Origin: Candidatus Tayloriibacteriota bacterium
GTDB lineage: Bacteria > Patescibacteriota > Minisyncoccia > Phycocordibacterales > PALSA-1337
Assembly (NCBI GenBank): GCA_003170325.1
Contig: PMZP01000041.1
Location: forward strand, 1-7,380
Direction of reading: 5' to 3'
DNA length: 7,380 nt
The number at the start of each line of letters is the position of its first letter. The first letter of the stretch is position 1. Made by a program: the position numbers and the translations under genes. Positions 6,957 through 7,380 of this stretch are shown piece by piece. The notes under the pieces are model-generated. The model was not told the origin of the DNA and did not search any database. It saw only the letters and a program-made list of their open reading frames with translations.

Positions 6957-6971
6957 TTAATAATTGTTCTC
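6944..6971. promoter_or_regulatory. Palindrome at the rep 5' end (operator or Rep-binding site)
   Basis: The arms 6944-6955 and 6960-6971 match at 11 of 12 positions around a GTTA centre; the core ACAATTAT-GTTA-ATAATTGT is perfect. It sits over the 5' end of the rep frame and beside the TATAAT at 6984, so a protein bound here could control both rep and a + strand transcript. It shares the string ATTATGT with the palindrome at 7289-7308. An alternative is a Rep-binding repeat of the replication origin. Confidence 0.5.
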
Positions 6972-6989
6972 TTTAAGTGTGCCTATAAT
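6964..6989 (+). promoter_or_regulatory. Possible promoter for a rightward non-coding transcript
   Basis: A perfect -10 box TATAAT is at 6984-6989. The best -35 is TTGTTC at 6964-6969, but the spacer is only 14 bases and the match is 3 of 6, so it would be weak or need an activator. Transcription would start near 6996 and run away from rep through the hairpin-rich region, antisense to any long rep leader. Confidence 0.3.
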
Positions 6990-6995
6990 CAAGTC

Positions 6996-7195
6996 GACCC
7001 GTCGCCGTCCCGCGGCGCTAAAGCGACCCGCGTGGACGGCTTTCGGCATGATTGCGAGCTTAGAGAGAACTTAGAGCGTATGTTGAAATACGCGTAGTGA
7101 GGACGATTGCCTCAATGTGTTAAATTTCTCTCTACACGACGAGAGTGGCGACCAGCGCCGATCCATATGACATATGGACTGCCCGATGGGCTTTA
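6996..7195 (+). ncRNA. Hairpin-rich non-coding region: candidate structured RNA or rolling-circle origin
   Basis: About 200 bases without a plausible ORF but with almost continuous helices. H1: 7004-7010 with 7034-7040 (GCCGTCC/GGACGGC), continued by CGCG 7011-7014 with 7029-7032 and CGC/GCG closing a TAAA loop. H2: 7061-7069 with 7126-7134 (TAGAGAGAA/TTCTCTCTA), enclosing H3 7076-7081 with 7088-7093 (GCGTAT/ATACGC) and H4 7098-7102 with 7110-7114 (TGAGG/CCTCA). H5: 7147-7150 with 7156-7159. H6: 7162-7169 with 7171-7178. H7: 7181-7184 with 7188-7191, followed by TTTAAT. A start near 6996 and an end near 7195 would give a 200-base RNA. Alternatives are the double-strand or single-strand origin of the rolling-circle replicon, or a counter-transcribed RNA controlling rep. 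I recognise no known RNA family, and the strand is uncertain. Confidence 0.4.
7162..7178. repeat. 17-base near-perfect palindrome
   Basis: TCCATATG-A-CATATGGA: 8-base arms that match perfectly around a single base. As RNA or single-stranded DNA it would form a 6-pair stem with a TGACA loop; as duplex DNA it looks like the binding site of a dimeric protein. It lies between the other hairpins of the non-coding region. Confidence 0.6.
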
Positions 7196-7225
7196 ATGGT
7201 GTAATTTTAACTCCGGTGAAATTGG

Positions 7226-7282
7226 TGTCAAGGTAAAATAATGGAATGTGGGGATATCATTTTACCAAAGAGTGCCTTGACA
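7226..7282. repeat. Compound inverted repeat reaching into the -35 box
   Basis: TGTCAAGG (7226-7233) is the exact complement of CCTTGACA (7275-7282), which contains the TTGACA -35 box. Inside it, GGTAAAAT (7232-7239) is the exact complement of ATTTTACC (7259-7266). Together they can form one stem of 14 pairs with a 10-base bulge at 7265-7274. This could be an operator pair around the promoter, a cruciform, or a terminator-like fold of a transcript arriving from the left. No T-run follows. Confidence 0.5.
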
Positions 7283-7305
7283 AGATATATTATGTACGGT
7301 AACAT
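7277..7305 (+). promoter_or_regulatory. Sigma70-type promoter of the rightward gene
   Basis: A consensus -35 TTGACA (7277-7282), a 17-base spacer and a -10 TAACAT (7300-7305, 4 of 6). Transcription would start near 7312, leaving a leader of about 40 bases before the ATG at 7354. This is the best promoter in the window. Confidence 0.7.
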
Positions 7306-7308
7306 AAT
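7289..7308. promoter_or_regulatory. Operator-like palindrome in the promoter spacer and -10
   Basis: ATTATGT (7289-7295) and ACATAAT (7302-7308) are perfect 7-base arms around the 6-base centre ACGGTA. The site covers the spacer and the -10 box, so a bound dimer would block RNA polymerase. ATTATGT also occurs in the palindrome at the rep 5' end (6951-6957), which hints at one regulator for both. No repressor gene is visible in the window. Confidence 0.55.
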
Positions 7309-7353
7309 GTCAGAAAAAATGTCTATAACAAAAGAACATTGAAAAAGGAAAAA

Positions 7354-7380
7354 ATGAAAAATCAATCGACTCTGAAACTC
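7354..7380 (+). CDS. 5' end of an unidentified element gene
   Basis: ATG at 7354 preceded by AAAAAGGA (7342-7349), a good Shine-Dalgarno with about 4 bases of spacing, and by the promoter at 7277-7305. Only nine codons are inside the window (MKNQSTLKL), with no stop. The function cannot be told; it is likely the first cargo or regulatory gene of the element, transcribed divergently from the rep operon. Confidence 0.6.

Larger units (their letters stand above)
4402..7380. mobile_element. Integrated plasmid-like element, left end at tRNA-Glu, right end outside the window
   Basis: The integrase is next to and overlapping the tRNA 3' half, followed by a small ORF and a rolling-circle Rep in one - strand operon, a 400-base non-coding control region, and the start of a + strand gene. 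Base composition drops from about 55% to about 43% G+C at the tRNA (estimated by eye on sampled lines). The exact junction cannot be placed: it lies within or just after the tRNA 3' half (about 4402-4460). I see no second copy of the tRNA 3' end up to 7380, so the other attachment site must be further right. There is no relaxase or coupling protein in view, but the Rep could double as a mobilization nickase. Integrative plasmid or integrative mobilizable element are the best names. Confidence 0.75.

Noticed and set aside
7057..7066. AGCTTAGAGA shared with the outer arm of the repeat at 2839
   Set aside because: Ten bases only; a match of this length is expected by chance fairly often in a window of this size.
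7098..7114. Search for CRISPR-like or iteron repeats in the non-coding region
   Set aside because: Only short repeats such as CTTAGAG (7059, 7070) and GATTGC (7050, 7105) are present, without regular spacing.
7211..7223. GTGAAATTG, resembling a conserved 23S rRNA string
   Set aside because: The flanking bases do not match 23S rRNA, so it is a chance match.

Overview
The window joins two kinds of DNA. The left part (about 1-4442) is a chromosomal stretch of a division and cell wall (dcw) cluster followed by a tRNA gene. The right part (about 4443-7380) looks like an integrated mobile element that begins at that tRNA and runs off the window. The host looks like a Patescibacteria/CPR-type bacterium. 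This is an inference, from a divergent RsmH (PLLMTL where most bacteria have PLDMRM), a very short FtsL-like protein and a MurF-like ligase with almost no N-terminal domain. TGA is used as a stop and never has to be read as an amino acid, so the standard bacterial code fits.

Chromosomal part, all on the + strand: the 3' part of rsmH (16S rRNA methyltransferase), an ftsL-like membrane protein, a class B penicillin-binding protein with all three transpeptidase motifs, a 127-base nested inverted repeat, a MurF-like Mur ligase, and a tRNA-Glu(CTC) with an encoded CCA end. The first three genes overlap by 4 and 11 bases, so they probably form one translationally coupled unit. They serve septal peptidoglycan synthesis; the MurF-like ligase would supply its pentapeptide precursor. 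The reading frame at the very start of rsmH looks disturbed.

Element part: a large serine recombinase on the - strand ends inside the tRNA, and its last 12 codons are read from the antisense strand of the tRNA 3' half. Upstream of it in the same operon are a 60-residue unknown protein and a rolling-circle (HUH) replication initiator, with order rep - small ORF - integrase. The rep and small ORF overlap as ATGA. This is the layout of an integrative plasmid or integrative mobilizable element. Base composition falls from about 55% G+C in the chromosomal genes to about 43% here (rough, by eye on sampled lines). The rep frame continues about 65 codons upstream of its first ATG into a rep-like N-terminus but has no ATG, GTG or TTG start there.

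Bases 6957-7353 contain no gene. They hold a dense set of palindromes and hairpins (6944-7191), which could be a replication origin, a counter-transcribed RNA or another structured RNA. After it comes a good sigma70-type promoter (TTGACA at 7277, TAACAT at 7300) with an operator-like palindrome in its spacer. This promoter drives a gene that starts at 7354 with a Shine-Dalgarno site and leaves the window after nine codons. That gene is probably the first cargo or regulatory gene of the element.
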